Assembly: GCF_021234875.1 (NCBI RefSeq)
Contig: NZ_JAJQVM010000024.1
Span: 1 to 64,000, forward strand
Length of the DNA: 64,000 nt
Direction: 5' to 3'
Origin: Marinibactrum halimedae
Lineage (GTDB): Bacteria > Pseudomonadota > Gammaproteobacteria > Pseudomonadales > Cellvibrionaceae
Shown here piece by piece: positions 44,997 through 53,899 of the stretch. Numbering within the stretch: position 1 is the stretch's first letter; each line of letters starts with the position of its first letter. Made by a program: the position numbers and the translations under genes. The notes under the pieces were generated by a model that searched no databases, had not been told where the DNA came from, and was given only the letters and a program-made list of their open reading frames with translations.

Positions 44997-46187
44997 TTAA
45001 AACTTGAGTGTTGCACTGAATTGTAATCTTGCCATATTACCGTCATCGCCCGTTTCGATTTCTCTATTTGCTAACGCCAACTCGCCTCCAAAGGTTAATA
45101 GCGGATGAGGGCTGTAGAGTAAATTGACACGCGCACTCGAAGAGCTGCTTGAAACCGATAGACCGGTTAACTCAGTATCATTATCAATACTGTTGGCAGA
45201 ATAAGTGATTGACGAACGCCATTTATCATTCCAGAAATGGCGATAAGCAATAAAACCACCATAGGCATCAATGGCTTCTAATTCATTATTCTCATCCAAT
45301 ACCGCACCATTGGCAATATTTAAGGCAAAATAACGCCCCATGCCAGAACCGCCTACAAAGCCAAATTTTAAATCGTCTGTACTGCCCAGTTTTAGCTTGC
45401 CCGTCACACTCAAGCCATAACTATTGGTGCTTTCCTCGATATTGGTTGCAGTATCATTGTAGGTTAATTCACGCAATAATAAAGCACTCACCAATGTTAG
45501 ATTATCGTTTTTGTAAGTGTATCTTGCGACAAAATCAGGCATTGAATTATCATCCGTGACAATAGGACCGCCACCACCAAAGGGGGTAATGGTACTTTCA
45601 GGATTTTCCACTGCGAATTGCCAAGGGCCGTTGGTGTAGCGAATCATCGCCTGTCGACCAAAAGAGATACCATCGGTATTACCAATAAAATCCAGCGTCT
45701 CAGGCAACGCCCCTACATCCATAAAGGTGGTCCACGTCTGCCCTAACAACCACTTGTTGTAAGTTATAAAGGCATGACGCATACGAGAGGTATACGAGTT
45801 CGAAATACGTTCATTACCATCAGGGGTGACTAAAAAATCCAGTTCGATATAGGTCTTAATAGTATCTTCGCCTAATTTCGTATTGGTACTTAAGGCAAAG
45901 CGTGTTTGACGGGCGTGAAAATCGGTTATGACGTCTTCGTCTTCACCCCCAACTGGCGTTAATGAGGGTATGTAAAAATCTCTACCGAGATTACCACTGC
46001 CTAATGAGCCTTCATCAAAACTCGTTGCCATTGCATCAAATTTTACATAGCCTTTAAGACTGACATCGGTGCCCTTGTAGTTGCCTAATTCCAGCGCATT
46101 GGCGGTGGAGAACCCACCTAAGGTAATGACGCCAATACTGATTGCTGAAGGAATACGTAATGCGCTTATTATTGTTTTTGACTGCAT
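44997..46187 (-). CDS. DcaP-like outer-membrane porin
   Basis: 396 residues. Signal peptide ends STANA-LEL. LKGYVKFDAMATSF, FHARQTRFALST, LLGQTWTTFMD and the ALPETLDFIG loop match the DcaP family of trimeric porins, which in Acinetobacter pass dicarboxylates and some beta-lactamase inhibitors. The chain ends FSATLKF with C-terminal Phe. It is divergent from acs, with 427 bp between starts; the TTAGAC-type sites in that gap may act on both. An uptake role for organic acids would fit the neighbouring acetate genes. Confidence 0.85.
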   Translation of the reverse strand: MQSKTIISALRIPSAISIGVITLGGFSTANALELGNYKGTDVSLKGYVKFDAMATSFDEGSLGSGNLGRDFYIPSLTPVGGEDEDVITDFHARQTRFALSTNTKLGEDTIKTYIELDFLVTPDGNERISNSYTSRMRHAFITYNKWLLGQTWTTFMDVGALPETLDFIGNTDGISFGRQAMIRYTNGPWQFAVENPESTITPFGGGGPIVTDDNSMPDFVARYTYKNDNLTLVSALLLRELTYNDTATNIEESTNSYGLSVTGKLKLGSTDDLKFGFVGGSGMGRYFALNIANGAVLDENNELEAIDAYGGFIAYRHFWNDKWRSSITYSANSIDNDTELTGLSVSSSSSSARVNLLYSPHPLLTFGGELALANREIETGDDGNMARLQFSATLKF

Positions 46188-46388
46188 AAAAATAGCCTCT
46201 TTTGGTTAGACCGCTGATCTCTCGTTCGTCCCAGTGAAGCCTCATGGCCCAGCCCTTAACACCTTTGTAGCACAACGTACAGTTGCTCAATTTTGCTATG
46301 CACAATCGATGACGCTTTTGGCTGAGCCATTAAGGTCTATTCATATTCTTTGTGACCCATTCAGAATTGTATTAGCAAATAGTCTTAA

Positions 46389-46437
46389 TTAGACCAATGT
46401 CTAATGTCCTTCTCTAGTGAATTCCACTTAGGTCTAA
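46389..46437. promoter_or_regulatory. Two candidate CrbR-binding sites upstream of acs
   Basis: Site 1 (46389-46404) reads TTAGAC-CAAT-GTCTAA, a perfect 6-bp-arm palindrome. Site 2 (46422-46437, minus strand) reads TTAGAC-CTAA-GTGGAA. A third match, TTAGAC-CAAA-GTAGAA, occurs upstream of the acetate symporter operon. Assignment to the response regulator CrbR is inference from the shared element and the shared expected regulon. Confidence 0.55.
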
Positions 46438-46614
46438 TTGGTTTTAGTTACTGTTTTCACCATAGTAATTCAATCGGAAGCATTCCTAACTGGCTGGTGC
46501 AATGGCCCAATGAGGCATCTCAGTAAATGAGAGACTTCCGTTAATGAGGTATCACCAAGATTAATGCAACTTAAAACTAACTATAGGCATAATCATCATA
46601 AAGCGGGGAAAATC

Positions 46615-48615
46615 ATGGAAAATTCATTCGTCAAAGGCGGAGAAAAAAACAATAACCACCAACCTCCTCTAAGCGACGCTCAATCTCTTTCTTCATCTCA
46701 CTCCCACGAACATCAAGCAAGCATTAAATATTTAAATAAATACCAAAACTCCATTGAAAATAAAGAGGCATTTTGGCAAGAACAAGCATCACAATTGCAA
46801 TGGAGCAAACCATTTACCCAAGTGAGTGACGTTTCTTTCGATAAAAACGACCTACACATCCGCTGGTTTGCCGATGGCGAATTAAATGTTTGCGTAAACT
46901 GTGTTGATCGCCATTTAGCAGAAAGAGCCGATCAACCCGCTATTGTATGGGAAGGCGATAACCCCGATCACAGCATCTCCTTAACCTATAAACAATTGCA
47001 CGAAGAAATATGCAAGCTGGCTAATGCACTAGAGTCTTTGGGCGTGACTGCCGGGGACCGGGTGATTCTGTATATGCCAATGGTTCCGGAGGCGGCTTTT
47101 GCCATGTTAGCGTGCGCCCGAATTGGCGCCATTCATTCCGCTGTATTTGGTGGCTTTTCCTCTGCTGCACTGGCAGATCGCATCAACAATTGCGAAGCCA
47201 AACTGATTATTACAGCTGATTTAGGCCTTCGAGGGACAAAATCGATTCCGCTCAAAGCCAGTGTAGATGAAGCATTGACGTTGGCAGAAGGACACTCTGT
47301 CGATAAAGTGTTAGTCGTTAAACAACCCCACGGTTCTGGCACCCCTGCCTGGAACGATAAGGTAGATCTCTGGTACCACGACTGCGTCGATAACCAATCC
47401 ACCGAACACACGCCGCCAACGTTTGATGCCGAACACCCGCTATTTATTCTTTACACTTCGGGCTCTACTGGAAAACCAAAAGGCCTTCAACACAGCTCAG
47501 GCGGTTACCTTTGCTATGCCCAAACCACCTTCAAAGAAGTGTTCGATTATCGTGATGGGGAAGTCTTCTGGTGCACCGCTGACATTGGCTGGATTACCGG
47601 ACACACATATTTAATTTACGGGCCATTGGCGGCAGGCGCTACAACCATCATGTATGAGGGAGTACCGAATTTCCCTACTCTCGCCCGCTTCGGGGAAGTG
47701 ATTGATAAACACAACGTCAATATTTTCTACACCGCGCCTACCACGATTCGTATGCTTATGGCCGATGCCAATACTGCTTTAAGTGGCAGTCAGCGCACCA
47801 GCCTGCGTATTTTGGGTACCGTCGGCGAACCCATCAGCCCCGATGTGTGGCAGTGGTATTACGATGACTTCGGCTTACAGCAAGCGCAAGTAGTTGATAC
47901 CTGGTGGCAAACCGAAACGGGTGGGCACCTTATTGTGCCGATTCCCGACTCCGGACCAGTAAAACCCGGAGCAGCTCAACGGCCCTTCTATGGTATCGAA
48001 CCACAACTTGTGGATAGCAATGGCGATATCTTAGAGGGAGAAACCTCTGGTCATTTAGTGATTTTAGATTCTTGGCCAGGACAAGCGCGTACCATCTGGG
48101 GCGATCACCAACGCTTTATTGATACGTATTTCTCGACTTACGAGGGGATGTATTTCAGTGGCGATGGCGCTCGCCGTGATGAAGACGGTGATTATTGGAT
48201 TACCGGCCGCGTCGATGATGTTCTCAACGTCAGCGGACATCGCCTTGGTACAGCAGAAATTGAAAGCGCAGCACTCACCTACAGTGACATTGCCGAGGCG
48301 GCTGTAGTGGGTTACCCCCATGATGTCAAAGGTCAAGGCATTTATATTTTTGTGGTCGCCAAAACAGGGGTTGAGTCTGCAGAAACTCTAACAGACAGTG
48401 TTCGCAGTAAAATTCGGCAAGCACTTGGCCCAATTGCGACCCCAGACCATATTCAATGGTCTCCCGATCTACCCAAAACACGCTCAGGGAAAATTATGCG
48501 CCGTATTTTACGTAAAATCGCCAGTAATGATTTTGCAGAACTTGGTGATACCTCTACGCTCGCTGACCCCAGTGTTGTCGATAAACTGATCTCTGGGCGA
48601 AAAGACCTCAATTAA
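46615..48615 (+). CDS. acs: Acetyl-CoA synthetase
   Basis: About 666 residues. Converts acetate, ATP and CoA to acetyl-CoA in two steps through acetyl-AMP. The adenylate-forming motifs LFILYTSGSTGKPKGLQ, TWWQTETGGHL, YFSGDGARRDEDGDYWITGR and the PKTRSGKIMRR end with the catalytic lysine are intact. That lysine is the one acetylated to switch Acs off in other bacteria. ATG 46615 follows GCGGGGA; the frame also opens at 46564. The N-terminal ~35 residues are extended and His/Ser-rich. The gene lies next to crbR/crbS, its known regulators in Vibrio and Pseudomonas. Confidence 0.96.
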   Translation: MENSFVKGGEKNNNHQPPLSDAQSLSSSHSHEHQASIKYLNKYQNSIENKEAFWQEQASQLQWSKPFTQVSDVSFDKNDLHIRWFADGELNVCVNCVDRHLAERADQPAIVWEGDNPDHSISLTYKQLHEEICKLANALESLGVTAGDRVILYMPMVPEAAFAMLACARIGAIHSAVFGGFSSAALADRINNCEAKLIITADLGLRGTKSIPLKASVDEALTLAEGHSVDKVLVVKQPHGSGTPAWNDKVDLWYHDCVDNQSTEHTPPTFDAEHPLFILYTSGSTGKPKGLQHSSGGYLCYAQTTFKEVFDYRDGEVFWCTADIGWITGHTYLIYGPLAAGATTIMYEGVPNFPTLARFGEVIDKHNVNIFYTAPTTIRMLMADANTALSGSQRTSLRILGTVGEPISPDVWQWYYDDFGLQQAQVVDTWWQTETGGHLIVPIPDSGPVKPGAAQRPFYGIEPQLVDSNGDILEGETSGHLVILDSWPGQARTIWGDHQRFIDTYFSTYEGMYFSGDGARRDEDGDYWITGRVDDVLNVSGHRLGTAEIESAALTYSDIAEAAVVGYPHDVKGQGIYIFVVAKTGVESAETLTDSVRSKIRQALGPIATPDHIQWSPDLPKTRSGKIMRRILRKIASNDFAELGDTSTLADPSVVDKLISGRKDLN

Positions 48616-48643
48616 TTTAACCTATATGAGAACCAACTAATCG

Positions 48644-48668
48644 CAGGCTGTTGCAAAGTTGCAGCCTG
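48644..48668 (+). terminator. Hairpin after acs
   Basis: CAGGCTG and CAGCCTG form a 7-bp stem with an 11-base loop, 29 bp after the acs stop. No T tract follows, so it is weak. The rest of the 48616-48947 gap holds the crbR promoter region and no visible gene. Confidence 0.4.
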
Positions 48669-48947
48669 TGAAATACTGTTACTGTTAGTCGTTGGCAAAG
48701 CGTTACCAAAAAATTTGCCGACTCTGTTGAAGTATTAAACGAAATATCCTCGTCCTATTATTTGAACAGAATACCTAAAGCCCTTTTAACCACTCAGAGA
48801 AGAGTGAGTGTAGGGAAAAACAAGTGTGGGTAAAATCTATCGATGTAGGAAAAAAATAAAACTAATATCAAATTTCCTGCTATAGATACTTGTATCAATG
48901 ATAAAAAAACCTGCATTATCTGCATTAACAGCAACGGCGTCACACCA

Positions 48948-49607
48948 ATGTATCATTTTCATATAGCCGACGATCATCCTTTATTCCGAGCTGCTTTAGA
49001 ACAAGTAATTTCGTCTCGATTTCCTGAAGCCACTATTTCACAATCCTATGATTTAGATAAAACCTTATCTGCATTAGAATCTGACGCCGATATTGATTTG
49101 CTGTTGCTCGATTTACACATGCCGGGCAGCGATGACCTTTATGGCTTAGTCAATATTCGCGAACGCTTTCCTGGTATCCCTGTAGTTATTGTATCAGCCC
49201 ATGAGGAACAATCGATGGTCAATCGTGCTATGGGGCATGGCGCACTGGGGTACATCACAAAATCCCTCAATCAAAACAGTATGGGTTCAGCCATTGATGC
49301 ACTGCTGGCAGGCGATACTTGGGTGCCAGAAAAATACCGTGCCAGCCTAAGGCCAGTCAGCACTGAAGAGAAGGCCCTTGCCGCTAAAATTGCCTCATTG
49401 ACACCACAACAATATCGCGTGCTGTGTTACCTCAAGGAAGGTTGGCTCAACAAACAAATCGGCTATGAATTGGGCGTTACCGAAGCCACTATCAAAGCCC
49501 ATATCACTTCGATTTTCCGAAAATTGGGCGTGAGTAATCGTACCCAAGCGGTTATTGAATTAAACCGAATTGCGCTTCACTCTGAAAACGAAGCTCAGAA
49601 AAGCTAG
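48948..49607 (+). CDS. crbR: NarL/FixJ-type response regulator of acetate genes
   Basis: 219 residues. An N-terminal receiver domain (HIADDHPLFRAAL; phosphoacceptor aspartate in LLLLDLHMPG; threonine/lysine switch around YITKSL) is joined to a C-terminal LuxR-type helix-turn-helix (LTPQQYRVLCYLKEGWLNKQIGYELGVTEATIKAHITSIFRKLGVSNRTQA). Position between acs and the symporter-fused kinase identifies it as CrbR (ErdR in pseudomonads), which activates acs and the acetate permease. The gene is convergent with crbS. The ribosome site is weak. Confidence 0.88.
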   Translation: MYHFHIADDHPLFRAALEQVISSRFPEATISQSYDLDKTLSALESDADIDLLLLDLHMPGSDDLYGLVNIRERFPGIPVVIVSAHEEQSMVNRAMGHGALGYITKSLNQNSMGSAIDALLAGDTWVPEKYRASLRPVSTEEKALAAKIASLTPQQYRVLCYLKEGWLNKQIGYELGVTEATIKAHITSIFRKLGVSNRTQAVIELNRIALHSENEAQKS

Positions 49608-49727
49608 GGTCTGTTAATACAAATTCTGTTGTAATGAACATCAACAGACCTTAAGTTTAGAAAAATTAAGCCCGCACGAACTGAACACAACACAACACGA
49701 AATCTCGGGACATATCGTGTTTTTTCA

Positions 49728-52700
49728 TCAATGAACACGATGTTCCAATATGGCTCGTAACTTACCTGGCTTAATCGGTTTTCTTAAAAAATCAAACCCA
49801 TGAGCATTTGCCAAACAGGGTAAATTGGGGTCTGGCGAAGCCGATACTAAGCACACCGGGATCGGAATACCGTCATTTTTAACAACAATTTTAGAGCCTT
49901 GGCTAGGTTTTTGTTTCCAAATATTCAACAGTTTTTTCCCTAACTGAATACCATCGGAATGTTCATTTAATTGCCAGTCCATTAATAGCATATCAGGGGG
50001 TGGGTTAGATTGTGCGTAAGCACAGGCTTCATCCTCATTATTGTAAGTTTGGCAGTCCACCCCCCAGCTATTCAGCAAAGTCGCCAAGGCTTGCAAGTTC
50101 TGGTTGTCATCGTCCACATAAAACACTCTCTTCCCTTTTAGGCCTTCCTGAATTGGCTGACAAACCGGCTCTGCTGCTTCGATATAATCTTGCTGATAAG
50201 CACGCTCAGCACAGACCTGAAATTGGCTCCCTCGCCCTGGTTCACTCGTTAAGTGGATAGAATGATCCAATAATTGACTAAATCGATTCGCTACCGCCAA
50301 CCCCAAACCAATGCCCTGAATATCTTTATGGTGGCGAGAACGATAAAAGTCTTCAAAAATCTGAGCCTGCTCATCAGGGTGAATACCTGAGCCTGTATCC
50401 AATACACAAATTGCCACACGGCTACCTTTGCGTCGACAGCCGATCAGTATCTTGCCTGACCGTGTGTATTTCACCGCATTAGACAATAGGTTCTGCACTA
50501 TGCGCCGCAGGTATCTGGGGTCAGATTTGACCACTACCCGTGTTTTCACCCACCGAATTCTCACTCCCTCATTAGCTTGTAACTGAAACTCATTCACCAG
50601 GCCAGAAAACAACGGCTCCAAAGGAACAAATTGCACATCCGGCGTTATCTCTCCGGTATCCAATTTAGCGGTTTCGAGCAGCGTTGAAATAATCGTCTCA
50701 CTGGCAGAAATAGCACCATTTAAATATTTAATCATTTCTTGATTTTCTGAATTATTCAGCTGAGCCTGCTCTAACAAAACATTGGTATAAAGACTGGCCG
50801 CATTTAATGGTTGCAAAATATCGTGGCTGGCAAGAGCCACAAACCGGGATTTACTTCGGTTGGCCTGTTCAGCTTGTTTACGGGCATCTTCCAATTCTGC
50901 GGTTCTTTCCTGAACACGTTGCTCCAAATACAAGTTGGTTTGTTTTAATTTTTTCTGTGCATCAATAAATTCGGTAATATCATCGTAAGTGGTAACATAC
51001 CCACCTCCCGGTAATGGTTGCCCCTTAATTTCGATGACTTTTTCTTCGTGATGGCGAACAACTCGATAGGAAGTCCCTGAACGCATCAACGTTAAACGAC
51101 GCTGAACATGCTCCTCGATGGTTCCTGGTCCTAATTTTCCCCTCTCGGCATTAAACCGCACGACATCAGCCACTGGCGTACCTACTTTTAAATACCCTGC
51201 CGGATAGTCGAACATTTGCTCGTATCGACGATTCCACGTCACTACATTAAAATCTTGATTCACCACACTAATGCCAGAACCAATGCTTTCAAAAGCGGCC
51301 ATAATCATGTCTTGATTAAATCTCAATGCACGGGCGGTTTCTTCAAACATATTCACCACATCAGCAACCCGCAATTGCTCACCAGAAGCCAGAGCAGACA
51401 GTAATGTGCGTGAAGACGCGACACCAACAACTCCCGCTAACGCATGTTCAGCGGCATCCATTAACACTGGGTTCGCCTCACTTTTCTTATTGAGCACAGC
51501 ACCATGCTTTTTGTTCTTCGAACCTACATGACGAAGAAATAATTGCTCTGTCGCCGATTCCCCTAAAAATTGATTTAATAATACTCGTAAATCTTTAATT
51601 TTTAACAATGCCCGACCAGGCAACACCAACCCTTCCCTGGATTGATAACGAAAAGCACGAGCTTGGATGTCATCAGATAAATGCGTCTTGCCAATAATAC
51701 TAAATACCCAATAAGCCAATACATTGGCAGCCAAACTTAAACTGACACTGCGTGTAAAGCTGTCACCATAGCTGAGGTAAAAAAGCGAATCCGGCTTCAA
51801 CCAAGACAGGCCAAATAAGCCTTCTGCCATAACAGAGCCCATGGTATGAGTATGAGAAGCAAATAATGGCGTCAATAATGTAAACATCCAAAACCCACAT
51901 CCGGTTATCAACCCTGCATACACGCCATTCGCATTGCCTTTATCAGAGAGCAAACCAAATAATAAAGCAGGCGCCAATTGTACAATTAACGCAAAAGCGG
52001 TCAGCCCAATTTCAGTCAATGCAGTATTGTCTGCCAACTGATGCTGATAGGCATAAGCCGCCCCCACCACCAACACCACGGTTAAACGTCTTGACGCTAT
52101 CAATGCTCGGGAAAAGTCCGTCGGGCGACCACTTTTGTCTGGGTTTTTTGCCACTTTGCGACGCCTACGAACAATCAGCAACGGTAAAATGACATCATTA
52201 CTCAACATGTGGCTGAGTGTGACGGTGGCAACAATAATCATCGCCGTGGCCGCCGAAAACCCACCGACAAATGCAATAATGGCTAATATTGGCCGATCAA
52301 AAACCAATGGTAAGGCCAATACATAAGTGTCCCCAGCTAACCCATAGCCACTTAACAAAGTATTCCCTGCCTGCGCCAAAATGATGATACAGACAGAAAA
52401 AACAACAAGATAAACGGGAAAAATGCGTAGTGCCGCTTTCGTATGAGCCGGCGATAAATTTTCAACAAAGGTAATATGAAACATGCGAGGAAGGCATAAA
52501 AAAGCCATTGCCGCAAGCGCCGTTTCTGAAACAAAACGCAGCATAGACTGAGGCAAAGCAAGTGCAGAAAAGTCGGTGCCAATAGTAGCAGCACCTTCTA
52601 TGGGAGCTACAGTTCCAGAAGGTATAGTCCCAGAAACGGATGAGGTGACCATAGGTGAGGTGGCCATAGATGACGTGACAATAGGGCCTGTGCTCGCCGT

Positions 52701-53399
52701 ATCCCATAACAAAATAGAGGCAAAAATTGCCAACAATACCAATGCGATCAGTTTTACGACGGATTCAAACGCCACCACACTCATCAAGCCTGCATGATAC
52801 CCCGACATTTCAAGACGCCGAATTCCAAACAGTAATGAAAAGCCCACCATTATAATGGCAATGACCAAGCCACTATCCCAACTTAAAACACCGGTTTCTA
52901 TATTCTTTACCGTATCATTGAGCATATACCCACTTATCGATGCGGTATCTGGCGTGTAAAAAAGTAATAATTGAAGCGTATCTGTTACCGCTTTTATTTG
53001 AAGAGCAATATAAGGTGTCGTGGCCGCTAGCATAATCAACGTTACGGTTGTTGCGACTCCTCGGCGTTTGCCATATCGAGCCGCCAAAAAATCGGCTATC
53101 GATCGCGTATTTTCCTGCTTACACAGTGCCGTAATACGCTTTAATAAACCTTGTCCAAAAATAAATAAAAGCGCCGGCCCTAACAAAATCGGTAAAAATG
53201 CCAATCCATCTCTGGAAGCCGTTCCCACTAAACCGTAAAAAGTCCAAGAAGTGCAATATACCCCAACGGCAAATGCATAAATAAGCGGATGCCTCGTCCA
53301 GCTGTTTGGTAAAAATTGATCTCGATCCCCTAGGCGTGCAACGTAAAACAGCACTCCCAAATACATCAACATGACAACAACCAATATGGAGATAGACAT
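49728..53399 (-). CDS. crbS: Symporter-fused hybrid histidine kinase CrbS
   Basis: 1223 residues. Residues 1-~590 are a sodium/solute-symporter (SLC5-type) domain with about 13 membrane helices (YAFAVGVYCTSWTFYGLVG opens it). Next come a PAS domain (~695-815), the dimerisation/phosphoacceptor box with histidine in ASHDILQPLNAA near 858, the ATP-binding N box (NLLSNAVKYT) and G boxes (DTGSGI, GIGLGLA), and a C-terminal receiver with aspartate in LLMDWQL near 1138. This is the CrbS (MxtR) layout; it senses acetate or related flux and controls CrbR. An unusual Thr/Ser-rich segment in the symporter domain comes from a 15-bp tandem repeat (52642-52686). Confidence 0.92.
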   Translation of the reverse strand: MSISILVVVMLMYLGVLFYVARLGDRDQFLPNSWTRHPLIYAFAVGVYCTSWTFYGLVGTASRDGLAFLPILLGPALLFIFGQGLLKRITALCKQENTRSIADFLAARYGKRRGVATTVTLIMLAATTPYIALQIKAVTDTLQLLLFYTPDTASISGYMLNDTVKNIETGVLSWDSGLVIAIIMVGFSLLFGIRRLEMSGYHAGLMSVVAFESVVKLIALVLLAIFASILLWDTASTGPIVTSSMATSPMVTSSVSGTIPSGTVAPIEGAATIGTDFSALALPQSMLRFVSETALAAMAFLCLPRMFHITFVENLSPAHTKAALRIFPVYLVVFSVCIIILAQAGNTLLSGYGLAGDTYVLALPLVFDRPILAIIAFVGGFSAATAMIIVATVTLSHMLSNDVILPLLIVRRRRKVAKNPDKSGRPTDFSRALIASRRLTVVLVVGAAYAYQHQLADNTALTEIGLTAFALIVQLAPALLFGLLSDKGNANGVYAGLITGCGFWMFTLLTPLFASHTHTMGSVMAEGLFGLSWLKPDSLFYLSYGDSFTRSVSLSLAANVLAYWVFSIIGKTHLSDDIQARAFRYQSREGLVLPGRALLKIKDLRVLLNQFLGESATEQLFLRHVGSKNKKHGAVLNKKSEANPVLMDAAEHALAGVVGVASSRTLLSALASGEQLRVADVVNMFEETARALRFNQDMIMAAFESIGSGISVVNQDFNVVTWNRRYEQMFDYPAGYLKVGTPVADVVRFNAERGKLGPGTIEEHVQRRLTLMRSGTSYRVVRHHEEKVIEIKGQPLPGGGYVTTYDDITEFIDAQKKLKQTNLYLEQRVQERTAELEDARKQAEQANRSKSRFVALASHDILQPLNAASLYTNVLLEQAQLNNSENQEMIKYLNGAISASETIISTLLETAKLDTGEITPDVQFVPLEPLFSGLVNEFQLQANEGVRIRWVKTRVVVKSDPRYLRRIVQNLLSNAVKYTRSGKILIGCRRKGSRVAICVLDTGSGIHPDEQAQIFEDFYRSRHHKDIQGIGLGLAVANRFSQLLDHSIHLTSEPGRGSQFQVCAERAYQQDYIEAAEPVCQPIQEGLKGKRVFYVDDDNQNLQALATLLNSWGVDCQTYNNEDEACAYAQSNPPPDMLLMDWQLNEHSDGIQLGKKLLNIWKQKPSQGSKIVVKNDGIPIPVCLVSASPDPNLPCLANAHGFDFLRKPIKPGKLRAILEHRVH
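52642..52686. repeat. 15-bp tandem repeat inside crbS
   Basis: Three imperfect copies of GAGGTGACCATAGGT, in frame, encoding a Val-Thr-Ser-Ser-Met/Ala-type repeat in a loop between membrane helices of the symporter domain. Confidence 0.75.
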
Positions 53400-53548
53400 A
53401 GTGCAGCGTTAATCCAGTTTTCCGCTATTGTTAAACAGTAGGCTCACCCTTTCTTTTCTCTCAAAAGAATACTCTTAGCGATGCCTCTTTTTTACTCGTT
53501 ATGACTCATTTTAACTATCAGTATAAGAGTATCGACCATGGTCGACTG

Positions 53549-53564
53549 TTAGACCAAAGTAGAA
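53549..53564 (+). promoter_or_regulatory. Candidate CrbR-binding site upstream of the symporter operon
   Basis: TTAGAC-CAAA-GTAGAA, ending 59 bp before the DUF4212 gene start. It shares TTAGACCAA with the acs site 1 and the GTRGAA right half with acs site 2. Confidence 0.5.
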
Positions 53565-53623
53565 AAGCTTCGCTCATCATGCGTTGCTAGTGTAGAGAAG
53601 TTACCCACAATAGGAGTTATTCC

Positions 53624-53890
53624 ATGTCTGATAAAACTCAACACAATAAATACTGGCAGGAAAACCTTAAAATCATTGTTCCCCTCATGGTTGTTTGGTT
53701 CGTCGTTTCTTTTGGATGCGGCATCATCTTTGTTGATGAACTCAATAACATTCGTCTTGGAGGCTATAAGCTCGGCTTTTGGTTTGCACAACAGGGGTCA
53801 ATTTATTGCTTTGTCTTACTAATTTATATCTATACCAAGCAGATGGCCAAGCTGGATAAAAAGTATTCTCTTGACGATGACAACCAATAG
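53624..53890 (+). CDS. DUF4212 small symporter subunit
   Basis: 88 residues with two transmembrane helices. YWQENLKIIVPLMVVWFVVSFGCGIIFVDELN and the LGFWFAQQGSIYCFVLLI segment are diagnostic of DUF4212, the small protein always encoded just before the VC_2705-type sodium:solute symporter. It probably forms or stabilises the transporter complex. TAGGAG lies 7 bp before the start, and the symporter gene begins 9 bp after its stop. Confidence 0.95.
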   Translation: MSDKTQHNKYWQENLKIIVPLMVVWFVVSFGCGIIFVDELNNIRLGGYKLGFWFAQQGSIYCFVLLIYIYTKQMAKLDKKYSLDDDNQ

Positions 53891-53899
53891 GAGACCACA

